From: Theobroma cacao
Lineage: Eukaryota; Streptophyta; Magnoliopsida; Malvales; Malvaceae
Length of the DNA stretch: 64,000 bases
Assembly: GCF_000208745.1 (NCBI RefSeq)
Contig: NC_030851.1
Location: 36,353,442-36,417,441 of the forward strand
Direction of reading: 5' to 3'
Part shown: positions 45,638-57,814 of the stretch, in pieces
Numbering within the stretch: the stretch's first letter is position 1
Layout: each line of letters begins with the position of its first letter
Made by a program: the position numbers and the translations under genes
The notes under the pieces: generated by a model
The model's database searches: none
What the model was told of the DNA's origin: nothing
What the model saw: only the letters and a program-made list of their open reading frames with translations

Positions 45638-47754
45638 TCAGAACAGCGGAGCCCTTAAAGGGACGCCTTTTCTAGTTTGCCTTCGCCTTCGCTTCTTGGT
45701 TGATGGTAGTCGAACATATGCTTCACCTTCATCTTTGAGACAGCGGAGGAGTTTACTGTGAAGATTATTACTGGTTTCTTCTCTGTGTTCCTGGCCGTAT
45801 ATGTCTAAAACCTGTCGAGAAATATTAATGGTAAAACTAAACCGATGTAAAATCTGCAGGACAAAAAGAGAAGAAAGTTACCTTGCATGCTATACTGCAA
45901 TAGAGTGAATTATCTTGCAGATTTTTGTCACAAATGATACAGCTATAATCCCTTGAATTGCTTTGTTGTTGCTGTTGCTGCTGCTGCTGATGGTGAGTTC
46001 TTTGCTTCAAGAATAGGACTTTGGCTTTATTCGTATGATAACTCTGCCAACAGTATATATTTCTATATATAGTCAGTGTATGTGATCTGCAATTCTGCAC
46101 TAGATCATAGAATCAGCAGTTCTCTTCGCTTACCCTAACCCATAATGCCATATAGCGGAATCAATGACTTAATGTTCTAAATGCAGGTAAATATATTTTA
46201 AGAAAGGGTCAATCACAAATTTAGGGTTAGGGTAGATGATAATTTTCATTAATGGTCGAAAGAAAAACTTGAAATATATATATACATGTAGCTTACTTAC
46301 AAGACCATGGCACAGCTTTGATTGGTAGCCATATACCATGCATCCAAAGCGGAGTTGCAGACCTCAGACGTGTGCCACAATCATTTATTGCATGCTTTGA
46401 TAGGAATTTAATTTTAAGAGAATATTGTCCTACATATATTGCCTAACAATGTATACGGGCGGTAGGTGCATCATTAAATTTTCTCAGCCTAATTGTTTAC
46501 AAAAAAAGTTTGAAATCTCTGGGTTCTGGTTATTGCGTATTAAAAATGGTCCCTATCATTAAATAAGTACATATTGATTTAAAGGATAATGATTAACATT
46601 TATTAAGATTCATGTATGGTTGTAATTTTTACTACTTACTCTTTTAATTATTTTTGTTTCGATTAATCAAAAGTTATTAGAGAAAGCAAAAGTAAATTTG
46701 TACATACTTAAAAAAATGAAGAAGCAAAGCTAACATAAAAGCAAAAATTGTATTTGACGAAATAATGCAATTAACTTTAACACATTATAATCGTACATTT
46801 TGTTATTTAAATAGATAAAATTTATTTCTTAATAATTCAAAATTATTAATAATATTTTTATATCTAAACACACTTTTTAAATTTCTCTTTTTAAAAAGAA
46901 GAAAACAAATTCAACGTTTGTCTGATAATGATTAATTGTTGGTTCATTTGTCAGGTGTTTTATTATGCAATGATATGATCTAAATTGTAAATTTAATTTT
47001 TTAGACCTGTTTAAGTCGACAGAACGCGAGTTCTTGTCTGCATGGTCTGTTTTGATCATATTTTTTATTCTAACGGAGGATAATCAGATTTGATGGAAAA
47101 AAAAATTCAACATTTGTATCTACAAAAAGACAATTAATGAACATATAAATGATTGATTAATTAAAATAGAAAAAAAAATTAGACTGTAGGAATCTGACCT
47201 GGATACCAGAACAATTGAAGAGCTTGCACAAGTCTTGTCGATTGATGACATCGCTGTATATGTATCTTCGAATCTTCAATATCATATATAATGAATGGTT
47301 AATTAGTCGAAAATCTACTTCTTAAGTAGTTAGTTTTTTCAACTAATTAATTAAACTGAGAAAATATGAAGGAAAAGAAGAGACCTTAACATGCTTGTGA
47401 ATAGCATGAGCAGAGAGGCAATGAGAACAAAAGGACTGAAGGCAGTCGATGCAGAATCGGTCTAACTCATTCTTCTTTTCGTTCGGATGACTGACGCAAT
47501 TTCTAAAGAATATGGTGTTATACATAACAATTACCCATGGCGGCACCACAGCAAAACTAGTCTTCTGCAAAGACCAAAAACAGATTGATCATAAATATAA
47601 CCAAGAAAATGGATGGAACTGCATAAAAGATATATGAAAATGAAGGGCAGAAGAGAAAAGGAGAGAGAGAGAAAAGAAGGAGAAGGGGGAATAATTTTTG
47701 TACTTGTTGAGTTTTGGAAGCATGCAGTCTTTTGAAGCCTAAGGTCCTTCCCAT
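45638..47754 (-). CDS. PLATZ-type plant zinc-binding protein, 5 exons
   Basis: Exons on the minus strand are 47754-47704, 47564-47385, 47273-47199, 46043-45882 and 45811-45638, giving 213 residues. All joins keep frame and use GT..AG. The product has VVPPWVIVMYNTIFF, then C-x2-H-x11-C-x2-C-x4-C-x2-C (residues about 37-62), KIRRYIYSDVINRQDL, the FNCSGIQSYHTNKAKVLFLK segment, a run of nine Gln, a second C-x2-C-x10-C-x3-C site, and a basic C-terminal KKRRRRQTRKG that may direct it to the nucleus. PLATZ proteins are plant-specific zinc-dependent DNA-binding proteins reported to bind A/T-rich DNA and repress transcription. The open frame continues 37 codons upstream to an ATG at 47865, so an earlier start is possible. 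I chose 47754 because family members have short N termini. Confidence 0.92.
46044..47198 (-). other. PLATZ intron 3, with a small possible insertion
   Basis: The intron is 1155 bp. Inside it, AATTCAACGTTTGT (46908-46921) and AATTCAACATTTGT (47104-47117) flank 182 bp whose two ends share an inverted TCTGATAAT/TCTGATTAT word. This could be a small transposon insertion. No exon is seen here. Confidence 0.5.
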
Positions 47755-48372
47755 GGTTTTTGGTTGTCCAAGCAGATTCTTACGTTTTCCTTCGCCGTCT
47801 CTGTCATCAACGTATCGACTTATAAATAGCTTCTTCGCTTTCCCTTTTGCTGGAGTTTCGTACACTTATACTTCATTAGTTTTTGAATGAGACTTTGCCA
47901 TGTCAGCATTTCAGTTTGGACAAAAAAACACCCACGAGTTACTCTACTTAAATCAAATTATAGTTTTAATTCAATTGTTATCATTAACTCTCCCCCCACC
48001 CCCCCAAAAAAAGAAAGTATATAGCCTTCTCCAGTTCATTTACTTACCTCAGAATAAGTCTAAATTTGAATCCATAACTCTAAATTTCTTTAAAAGAAAT
48101 CAATTTTGGGTTATAAAATATTGGTTATATATATAAATATATACAGAAGAATATATTTTCTCAAAATATTGGTTGAATATTATCATCTTGAGAAATTATT
48201 ATATAGGTTCACCTATCATGTCAATTTTAAATTTAATAAATTCAAAATGCTAGATGTAATTAAAAATCATAATGTCAAATTAATAAAAAAGTACTATCCA
48301 TATATGTTCTTGTGGAGTGAATAATTTCACAAATTTATAATTGACATGGTAAGAAGAGAGATAGTATGAAGG

Positions 48373-48378
<6 letters not shown>

Positions 48379-48421
<43 letters not shown>
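48379..48421. repeat. (AT)n microsatellite at the edge of a gap
   Basis: A long AT run that continues into the N gap, so its true length is unknown. Confidence 0.95.
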
Positions 48422-48464
48422 NNNNNNNNNNNNNNNNNNNNNNNNNNNNNNNNNNNNNNNNNNN
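48422..48464. other. Assembly gap, 43 N
   Basis: A run of N directly after the AT microsatellite. The repeat probably stopped the assembly. Confidence 1.
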
Positions 48465-49061
48465 ATTATATGTGGGCATTAATTCAATTAATTAGGACTA
48501 GAAATTTTAGAATGTTCAATGCTGCCCAGTGGTTTGTTCTTTTACTTATGTCGATTAGCGAATTAAAAGCTACAAGTGTTTAATTATGGGATTAAACTCA
48601 AATTAATTAAGAATCGTCAGGTCAAGCCTTGCTTATTGCATGTCGGATACAGGGAAGGGAAAAAAACAAAAGAGGGGGTTAAGCCCACTTTAACTATTGT
48701 GCATGCTACATTCATGTGTTTGCTTTGTGAGGATGGGATGGTGGGTTATCTCTATCATCCCCCTCCTGCTCTAGATTCTTTAAATCCGTACACCTTTACA
48801 TTGATAGCAGCAACCTGCAGCCATTTACTCTCTACACCAAAACGACATTAAACTTTCCATCAGCTAGCATTCTTTCATCACTCCTCCATTTAATTTTTTT
48901 CATTTCCCCTTTGCTGCTTTTGTTGAGTATATAATTCCAGTTGCATAAATTTTACACCTACCTCACCTAACCCTCTGTACAGCCGATACGTTCATACAAG
49001 GCTAATTAAAAACAACCCAAAACTAGGGATAGCACATCTCCTAATCTTTTACTAAAATTAT

Positions 49062-49826
49062 TGTTCGAAAATAGTATATTTCATAAGGTTCAAACATTTC
49101 ATATTGCCAAGATATATAAAAGGTGAATGATTTATATATGAAAACCAACTATGGACTTGTTGCAAGTAAGGAAAACGGAGTGGGCTCGCGCGCACACAAA
49201 ATTAGACCAAACTTTTAAAAATTTCATATTTCTCCCCCCCTGCGCCGAATATACACGTAGGCTGTGCCCAAGTGACTTTTTGTACCTTGGCTTTAATTTT
49301 TTTTAAGCTTTTGCAACATTTGATTAAATCAAACTCAAACTCTATTATGCTTACCTGGTTCTCCTAGTTTTGCTTAACGTTTATTCTGTTTTTGCTTCAA
49401 CGTTTATCTGACTTAGTTAAATGGTTGACCAAGTTTTTCTCAACTCCCTGATCTGGTGTAAGGTTCACTCTCCTCCATGCCTATAAATACAGCCTTACAC
49501 CCTCACTCACAACACACACCAAAGCTTTTCTTTTCTTAAGCTTTCTCGACTAATTTCCTCTACCTCTTTTCTTCTCATAAGCTTATTTGCCTCCTCTCTT
49601 TTATAACTGGGTTTTCACTTTTCTGTTGTTCCTATCATCCCTTAATAGTTTGTGCAAACTATAAGGAAGGGTTTGTTGAATCTTGGAGGATAGCCGCTAC
49701 AGTCCTTTTGCACCGAATTTTATACTTTGAAAGGGCGAAAATTATTATTAAGGATAGTGATACCATGCCTCAGACCAATTACTATTTTTACTTGTTTTAT
49801 TTTCCTTGTTGCTAATTTTTCTAACA
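49062..49826 (+). repeat. 5' LTR of the plus-strand copia element
   Basis: It runs from TGTTCGAAAATAG to TTTTTCTAACA and carries TATAAATA at 49483-49490, a likely promoter on the element's own strand. It matches 54356-55118. Confidence 0.93.
49483..49490 (+). promoter_or_regulatory. TATA box in the copia 5' LTR
   Basis: CTATAAATACAGCC is conserved in both LTRs (second copy at 54773-54780) and oriented toward gag. Confidence 0.7.
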
Positions 49827-49838
49827 TTCTTAAGGATA

Positions 49839-50887
49839 ATGGATTCCCACGTTGATAATGCTACTGCCACTGTTCCTAATGCTGCCTCTATCCCTACTGC
49901 CACCACCACTGTCAACGGTTCCCCTATAGCTCCGACTCCGATGACTAGTCCTCTTATACCCTCGACTTCATATGCCAAACTATTTCCAACTATTTCCAAA
50001 ATAGAAGTCTTTGATAGCAGAAACTTCAAAAGGTGGCAAGAAAGATTTTTTCAATCCTTGATGTTCATGGGGTCGCTTTTGCACTAATTGATTTCAAGCC
50101 AGATGATATCAAGATGTTGGAACCATGGATGCATGCAAATAAGGTATGCAAGCATACAATCATTAGCACACTTTCTAATGAGTTGTTTGATATATACAAC
50201 CCTTACAAAGAAGCAAAGCAAATATAAGAGTCAATGATAGCCAAATACATTGCTGAAGATGTTAGGAAACAGAAGTTCATGATTGGCAACTTTTATCACT
50301 GGAAGATGACAGATGACAAGGACATCAAGAGTCAGATCAATGAATACCACAAGCTGGTGGATGATTTGAAGGTTAAAAAAATCAACTTGCAAGAAGAGTT
50401 CGTTGTTGGGTTGTTGATTGAGAAGCTACCAGAATCTTGGAATGGATACAAGCAACAACTAAAGCACAAGGAAAAGCAGTTGTCACTTGCAGATTTAATT
50501 GTGCACATCATCATTGAAGACACAACCCGCAGGGAGATTAAGGCCTCCAAAGCTAAGGAAATTACAACTAAAGCTAATCTGGTGCAAGGCATAACCCAAC
50601 GTCAACAAAGGTACCCTTACGAACTTGATCATAAACCTAAAGCTCCTCATCCCACCTTCAAAAAGAAGGGTAGTTGTTTTGTTTGTGGAAAGCCAGGGCA
50701 TCATGCAGCACAATGCAAGAAAAGAACAAAGGGAAATGACAAACCTGCTAATCCAAAAGTCAACTTGGTCAAAGCAGATGAATCCGACGATGTAATTGTT
50801 GCGGTCATTTCACAAGCAAATATGGTGGCCATTGTGAAGGAATGGGTGGTAGACTCAGGTGCTACCAGCATATTTGTGCAAACATAA
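49839..50887 (+). pseudogene. Copia gag with CCHC knuckle, broken
   Basis: It starts with MDSHVDNATATVPNAASIPT and has FPTISKIEVFDSRNFKRWQE (a gag N-terminal pattern). After a frame change near 50035 come DDIKMLEPWMHANKVCKHTI, a stop at about 50226, and then a 217-codon frame with KDIKSQINEYHKLVDDLKV and the knuckle CFVCGKPGHHAAQC (C-x2-C-x4-H-x4-C). The frame runs into the protease motif WVVDSGAT before a frameshift. The start codon lies only 12 bases after the LTR. Confidence 0.9.
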
Positions 50888-51900
50888 ATGCCTTTACCTC
50901 ATATACTCTTGTAGGGGAAGGAGAAGAGACAATATACCTTGGTGATTCTCGAACTGCTCAAGTTCTTGGTAAAAGGAAAGTCCTTCTTAAGCTCGCATCT
51001 GGCAAGACCCTAGCTCTAAATGATGTTCTTCATGTTCCCAATATAAGGGCAAACCTGGTATCTGTGGCCTATTAGGCAAGGTTAGGGTGAAAGTGTCATT
51101 CGAATCTGACAAGATCTTGATGACAAAAAATAATGTGTTTGTGGGTAAAGGTTATTGCAATCAGGGACTCTTTGTACTTAACATTTTCAATGTTTTGAAT
51201 GAAAATGGTAATTCTTCTACTTACATGATTGACTCTGTTGATTTATGGCATGGTAGACTATGACATTTTAGCATTCCTTATATTAAGAAAATGCAATCAC
51301 TGGGTTTAATTTCGAGTATTAAAAATAAATGCTTTAATAAATGCGAAATATGTGCTGAAACAAAATTAACTAAGAAAAGTTGTATTTCAGTAAATAAGGA
51401 ATCTAAATTATTAAGTTTAATTCATATAGACTTAGGAGATCTAAAACAAACTGCGACTAGAGGTGGTAAGCAATACTATGTTACATTTATTGACGATTAT
51501 TCTAGATTTACCAAAGTTTATTTGCTTAAGCATAAAGATGAAGCTTTTGACATGTTTATTAAATATAAAGCTAAGGTAGAAAATTAACTAAATAAAAAGA
51601 TAAAAAGAATTAGATCAGATAGAGGGGGTGAATATATACCGATTAATGATATTTGTGAAAAAGAAGGAATAATTCATGAAATTACTCCTCCATATTCTCC
51701 TGAATCAAATGGTGTAGCTGAAAGAAAAAATAGAACATTAAAAAAAATGATGAACTCTATGCTTGTTAGTTCCAATGCATAAGAAAATTTATGGGGTGAA
51801 GCTTTATTATCTGCATGTCATATTCAAAATAGAATACCTTATAAGAAAACTGATAAGACACTTTATGAATTATGGAAAGGTTATTCTCCTAATTTAAAAT
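50840..51900 (+). pseudogene. Copia protease and integrase, broken
   Basis: The protease active site VDSGAT is at about 50848-50865, followed in another frame by AFTSYTLVGEGEETIYLGDS and LNDVLHVPNIRANLVSVA. The pre-integrase region includes SVDLWHGRL and the zinc-binding CEICAETKLTKKS. The integrase core shows SLIHIDLGDLKQTATRGGKQ, IDDYSRFTKVYLLKHKDEAF, then a TAA at 51585, IRSDRGGEY, and GVAERKNRTL. The D, D and E residues are all present. A TAA at 51780 interrupts the domain again. Confidence 0.9.
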
Positions 51901-51902
51901 AT

Positions 51903-53798
51903 TTGAAAGTATGGGAGTGTCTAGCTAAAGTAATGCTTCCTGAATTTAAGAAGAGAAAAATTGGTTCTAAGACATCTGATTGCATGTTTATTGGTTATGC
52001 TGAACATAGTGCTGCATATAGATTTCTTGTATTAAAAAGTAATGTTCTTGATTGTAATACAATTGTTGAAACAAAGAACACCGAATTTTTTGAGCATATC
52101 TTTCCATTAAGAACTGATACAATTTCTCATGCACCTTTTAGTAAAAATGATTTTGAAATACAAAATGATGATTTGAGAAAGAGTAAAAGACCAAGGAAGG
52201 AAATTTCTTTTGGTAATGATTTTTATACTTATATTGTAGATAATGATCCTTTAACTTATGTTGATGCAATTTCTTATAAAGAAAGTTTATTTTGGAAAAA
52301 AGCCATACAAAATGAGATTGATTCGATTTTACAAAATCAAACTTGGGAATTAGTTGATTTACCACCTGTAGCCAAACCAATTGGTTGCAAATGGATTTTT
52401 AAAAGGAAATTTAATCCTGATGGTTCTATTGTTAAATATAAAGCTAGATTAGTTGCAAAGGGTTTTACTCAAAAACCAAATATTGACTATTTTGATACTT
52501 TTGCCCCAGTAACAAGAATTGCATCAATTCGTGTTTTATTTGCCTTAACTTCAACTTACAAACTTGTTGTTCATCAAATGGATGTAAAAACCGCTTTTTT
52601 AAATGGTGATTTAGAAGAAGAAAATTATATGGCACAACCCGAGAGATGTATTCTTCCTGGTCAAGAAAACAAAGTTTGTAAATTGATTAAATCATTATTG
52701 GGTTGAAACAAGCACTAAAACAATGGCATGAGAAATTTGATCAAGTTCTTGTTAGTAATGGATTTTCTACTGTTAGAGTTGATAAATGTGTGTACACAAA
52801 AAACTGTTGATAGTGGATGTGTGATTATTAGCTTATATGTTGATGATATGCTTATTTTTGGTACATGCATTGATGTGGTCAATAAAATAAAATGCTTTTT
52901 AGCTTCTAAATTTAACATGAAAGATTTGGGAGAAGTCAAAGATATTTTGGGTATTAAAATCATAAGATGTGATAGTGGCTTAATGCTAACACAAGAGCAT
53001 TATGTTGAGAGGTTACTTAAAAGGTTTGGACATTTTGATGTCACACCTGTGAGTACTCCTTATGATAGTAATATCCAATTAAAGAAAAATAGAGGTGATA
53101 GTGTAGCTCAGTCTGAGTATGCACAGATTATTGGGAGTCTGATGCATTTGATGAATTATACTCGACCAGATATAGCTTATGTTGTATGTAGACTGAGCAG
53201 ATATACACAAAGTCCTAATAGAGATCATTGGACTGCCTTGAATAGGGTGATGAAATATTTGAAAGGTACCATAAACTATGGTATTTTATATAATGGATTT
53301 CCCGTTGTATTAGAAGAATACAGTGATGCTAACTGGATCTCAAATTCAGATGAGATAAAATCTACAAGTGGTTATGTATTCACCCTTGGTGGGGGTGCTA
53401 TAACTTGGAAATCAGCCAAACAAACAATAATTGCTAAATCTACAATGGAGTCAGAATTTATAGCTTTAGAGTTGGCTAGCAATGAGGCTGAGTGGTTGAG
53501 AAACCTCTTAGCAAATATTTCGTTGGGAACGAAACCAACACCTTCTGTGTCCATGCATTGTGATTGCCAAGCGACAATAGCCATTTCAAAGAATAAAACT
53601 TTCAATGGTAAAAATAGACACATTTATTTGAGACATGATGTAGTAAAGCAGCTGCTTAGAGATGGAATTATATCCATTAATTATGTGAAGTCCAAGCTGA
53701 ATTTGGCCGATCCTTTGACTAAGCCTCTGGGAAGAAAATTAATTAATGCTACATCGAGGGGAATAAGACTTAAGCCAAATGAGGAAATCAACAAATAA
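51903..53798 (+). pseudogene. Copia reverse transcriptase and RNase H, one break
   Basis: Two long frames cover RT and RNase H. The first (51903-52706) has WELVDLPPVAKPIGCKWIFK, YKARLVAKGFTQKPNIDYFD, TFAPVTRIASIRVLFAL and VHQMDVKTAFLNGDLEEENY. The second (52728-53798) has [11 protein letters not shown] (intact YVDD), [20 protein letters not shown] and the RNase H motifs [60 protein letters not shown]. It ends at TAA 53798. The gap between them (SLLG / [14 protein letters not shown] and KCVYTK / TVDSG) reflects two small frame shifts. Confidence 0.93.
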
Positions 53799-54355
53799 TA
53801 GTAACCCAACTTATGTGATTGGAAATCCCAAGAATTAGGTTCATAGAGTTAATAACAAGTTATTTGTTGATAAATTAATACTCTATTGAAATTATTGTCC
53901 CTCCTATGGTGTGTAAGTAGTGTAAAACTGCAATGCAAGAGAGGTTGAGTTAAACTTTTAATGCATTCCATATCCCTTTTGGATAGTGTATTATACTGCA
54001 GTATACACTTGATGGAATCAACCTATATAAGTGTGGAGTGGGGCTGCTCCTATGAGAATTATGGAAAATTCTCTAGAGCATTTATAAATAACCAGGCACG
54101 CGCATGGTCTATTCGCGCAAAATCGCGTTGAACAGCAGAAATTGTGGGGGTGTAATGTGATTGATAAAAACTATATTTCACATAAAGAACTTTGGTTCAT
54201 ATAAGTTATAAACTTTACCAAAATTTTGTTACTTATATTTCATTCTTTCTAGGGGTGGTTCATAGCTTAAAAAGCACCAGTCACGATGCATTACACTCAA
54301 ATGAAATTTAACCCAACAAAACTTCTTATAAAACCTTATGAAATATGTGGGGGAT
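53799..54355 (+). other. 3' region and polypurine tract of the plus-strand copia element
   Basis: Noncoding DNA after pol, ending in TATGTGGGGGATTG, where GTGGGGGAT is the polypurine tract abutting the LTR. Confidence 0.8.
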
Positions 54356-55118
54356 TGTTGAAAAATAGTGTATTTCATAAGGTTCAAACATCTCATATTG
54401 TCAAAATACATAAAAGGTGAATGCTTTATATATGAAAATCAACTATGGGCTTGTTGCAAGTAAGGAAAACGAAGTGGGCTCGCGCGTACACAAGATTGGG
54501 CCAAACCTTTAGAAAATTCAGATTCTCCCCCTGCGCGCGAATATACAAGTGGGCTGTGCCCAAGTGACTTTTTGTACCTTGGCTTTAATTTTTTTAAGCT
54601 TTTCTAGCTTTTGATTAAATTAAACTCAAACTCTATCATGCTTACCTGGTTCTCCTAGTTTTGCTCAACGTTTATCCTGGTTTTGCTTCAACGTTTATCT
54701 GACTTAGTTAAATGGCTGACCAGGTTTTTCTCAACTCCCAGATCTGGTGCAACGTTCACTCCTCTCCATGCCTATAAATACAGCCTTACACCCTCACTCA
54801 CAACACACACCAAAGCTTTTCTTTTCTTAAGCTTTCTTGACTAATTTCCTCTGCCTTTTTTCTTCTCATAAGCTTCTTTGCCTCCTCTCTTTTATAACTG
54901 GGTTTTCACTTTTCTATTGTTCTTGTCATCCCTTAATAGTTTGTGCAAACTATAAGGAAGGGGCTGTTGAATCCTGGAGGATAGCCGCTACAGTCCTTTT
55001 GCACCGAGTTTTATACTCTAAAGGGGCGAAAATTATCCTTAAGGACAGTGATACCACGCCTTACACCAATTACTATTTTTACTTGTTTTATTTTCCTTTG
55101 TTACTAATTTTTCTAACA
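54356..55118 (+). repeat. 3' LTR of the plus-strand copia element
   Basis: It runs from TGTTGAAAAATAG to TTTTTCTAACA and matches 49062-49826. The frame at 54837-55178 is not a gene but LTR sequence running into the flank. Confidence 0.93.
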
Positions 55119-55123
55119 ATTAT

Positions 55124-57255
55124 ATCTTATTGTTCCTTCTTCTTCTCCTTCTTTTGTATCATCAGGTTTAACTTTTAGGATATAAGAATTAAGATTAATC
55201 TATATTAACGATAAAGGTTCAAGGCTTAAGATTTTCTTCTTGTAAACTAGATCTTTCAGGGTTTTTTTTTTTTTTTAAAGCAGCTGGATCTTTCAACTTA
55301 ATTAATTATTAACCATTTGCTATTGTGGAAAGTCATGTATGTTTTGATTTTTATAATTTTTTTTTACTTTTGAGAAAATAAAATGATCAAGAGCTGTTGG
55401 AAGGATCATACAAATTTGCATGATAATCTTGATTAACTTTTTTATCAAATTAAAATAAATGCAAGGCAATATACCATCTCTTTATTTTGTGAAATTAATT
55501 ATACTTTGGACGTACTCCTACCTCTTACCATCTTTCTGTTCTTAAAACCTTATTCTTGGGATTGAAACGCTTCAAAATTTTGACATACTTTTTTGGTTCG
55601 AGACGACAATCACTAGGTCACATCACTAGTTAATTTCAGTCTAAAAATGTTAATTTGAATAACAAAGTTAACTAGCTAGCGAGAGTTTACTCTTAGCAGC
55701 TGGCAACAGCTACATACTCTAAGAACCTTTTCTTTTCCCTTTGGCCAACTTCAAATTGACCGCGAGAAATTGGAAGAAAGACCATTACTCTCATATATCT
55801 AACAAAACAAATTCTAACAACCTAATTTATAATACGAGACAATAGGAAGAGGACGACGATTCTTAATCAAAGCAAACCAACAGGAGTATATAGCTGTTGG
55901 AAACACCATTCATTTCTAAGAGAAACAAGGACTCCCAGAAGTGCAAAACATTGCTGCAATAGTAAAAGTTATAACGAAAAATTAAGTAATAGGAGCTTAC
56001 TGGGATATAATAAATGATGAAAATATGAACAATAATAAATATTACATGCTTGGGGGAAAGAGGGAGGAGAGTGATGCTTGAGCTATATTAATTATTGTGG
56101 AAACGTATCCCAAATTTTTGGGTACAGTTGGAGTAAATAATTTCTTTGCTCAGCTCTATGGATAAATGCATAGCATACAATTAATTTTGTTGCAGAAGAA
56201 TTTGGTCACGTTTGTTTGTTGAGCATTATTACAAGGTCATCAAATTTTTTTTGTACATTTCTTCTCCTTCTTGCCAAATGATGATTTGGCAACTTGTGAC
56301 AAGTACTATACTGTTGAATCACTTAATTGATATTTAGTAAAACAATAATGTATCAATAAGAAAAGGTGTGATTTTATCAGTACTAATCAACAAATAAAAA
56401 AATTTGATCAGTACACTCGAATATTTAACTCATTGATCGGTGTATGATTTTTTTTAAAAAAAAAGTAAGATTCGAATCTCCTTCTTCCACATATAAAAAG
56501 AAAGAATTGATTAGGACTCATGAGTTTTGTCTCTTTCCAAATTTATTTTGAGTCCATCTTTCAACTTGAAATTCTTTAAAATAATTATCGATTTTTTTTG
56601 GCAGATTCACTCTTAGGTTTTTTTGGGCTGAGTTTTGTTCCCACAAGAAAACTGCCTTTTCGAACTCATCACTGGCCTAGCATTTGCATATAGGAAGAAA
56701 AGGAATAACAAATAAGGGGAGGAAGGAAAGCAAGGAATATATAGGTAGAGAGAGAAACATTATCTTCCCTTATTTGGTAGCTAAGAAACAAGAAAACAAA
56801 AGGAAAATTGGTTAATTTACTTCAGTTTTTTACTCTCTCAAAACCTAAATCCTTTAAAAGAAATTGGGGTGAAAATCCAAAGACAACACACATTCAACTA
56901 GAATTTATCTTTCTTATTTAGGGTTTCATCCATAACTCTTTCTTTCCTTCCATTGTCTTTATTTATAACAAACATGCATAAAGAGGAAAGAACAACTTCT
57001 TCCTTTCTTTCTCTTGTCCTCATTTTTTTCCCCTTCCCTACTAAACGTGATGTAAAAGAAGCAATCGAGGATGAGTGTAAGGAAAACGAATAAAAAAAGA
57101 CATCTAGGGTGTACTTTTTTTCCATTTCTCATCTTAAATATTTTCAGAAAACTTTTATCTCATATTTCTAATATTTAAAAATATAAATAGTAGGTATATC
57201 GACAAAATTGAAAATATCTTGAGCACTTAAATATTGTAATGAGAGCCTCTTCATC
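55124..57255. other. Intergenic, no gene seen
   Basis: AT-rich DNA with poly-T runs (55260-55276) and scattered short frames. No domain is recognisable. The frame at 56898-57125 on the minus strand is low complexity. Confidence 0.5.
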
Positions 57256-57259
57256 ATCT

Positions 57260-57592
57260 ATTACTAGTTAATTATAGCACAGATAGCATTTAAGATTCTA
57301 TAGTGAACGGGATAGTTCTGCTTTTGTATGAGTTGTTTTGCTTTGTTTGGAAGGCTCATTTTTGTTCTTTTTAGTTTCTAGGATGAGCTAAGAGTACAAT
57401 GCAGTTCTGGTTGATTTTGATTGTTACGATCGATATCTTTTCGAGCGGTGATCAGCTCCGTGTAAATGTACAGGTTCCTATTTTCTCAAATCAAGTGTTT
57501 TATGTTATAAGAAGTCTCTGTCAAATAGACTACAACTTGTGATGACATGCTGATTAATGAGATTAATAAAATTACTTTTCAAAAAAAAATTT
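57260..57592 (+). mobile_element. Possible LINE 3' tail with poly-A
   Basis: The stretch with TTTTCGAGCGGTGATCAGCT, CCGTGTAAATGTACAGGTTC and TTAATGAGATTAATAAAATT, ending in a run of A, reads like the 3' UTR of a 5'-truncated plant LINE. It has a poly-A end and no coding sequence. This rests on recognition of style and order only. Confidence 0.35.
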
Positions 57593-57814
57593 AACATTTA
57601 AAATTAGATGTCTTAGATATCATCTTGAACACTTAAATTTGACATGCAAGTGTAACCAGCTTTGTCATGTCCCAAATCATAGGAAAATGTAGTTTGAAAA
57701 TGATTTGCAAGAACAGCAAGTTTGCTCTACTGGGATCATGTTGCTGTTAAACTTTTGTCACGAATTTCTTTCTTCTATTCCCATTGTTGTACTTAATTAA
57801 TCTATCATTAGAGT

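Larger units (their letters stand above)
47866..49061. other. Intergenic, PLATZ upstream region and assembly gap
   Basis: No supported gene. It includes a poly-C/poly-A stretch near 47992-48015, an (AT)n run, a 43-base gap of N, and AT-rich DNA up to the copia element. The open frames here have no known domain. Confidence 0.55.
49062..55118 (+). mobile_element. Ty1/copia retrotransposon, complete ends, mutated ORF
   Basis: The element is 6.06 kb, with LTRs of about 765 bp and a perfect 5-bp target duplication ATTAT (49057-49061 and 55119-55123). The order gag, protease, integrase, RT, RNase H is that of Ty1/copia. The polypurine tract GTGGGGGAT precedes the right LTR. The single gag-pol frame is broken by frameshifts or stops near 50035, 50226, 50885, 51070, 51262, 51585, 51780, 52704 and 52800. 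The LTRs differ at many positions, so the insertion is not recent. Confidence 0.95.

Noticed and set aside
49736..49766. TGGTATCA-like word near the copia LTR end as a primer-binding site
   Set aside because: It lies inside the LTR and on the opposite strand, so it cannot serve as the element's primer site.
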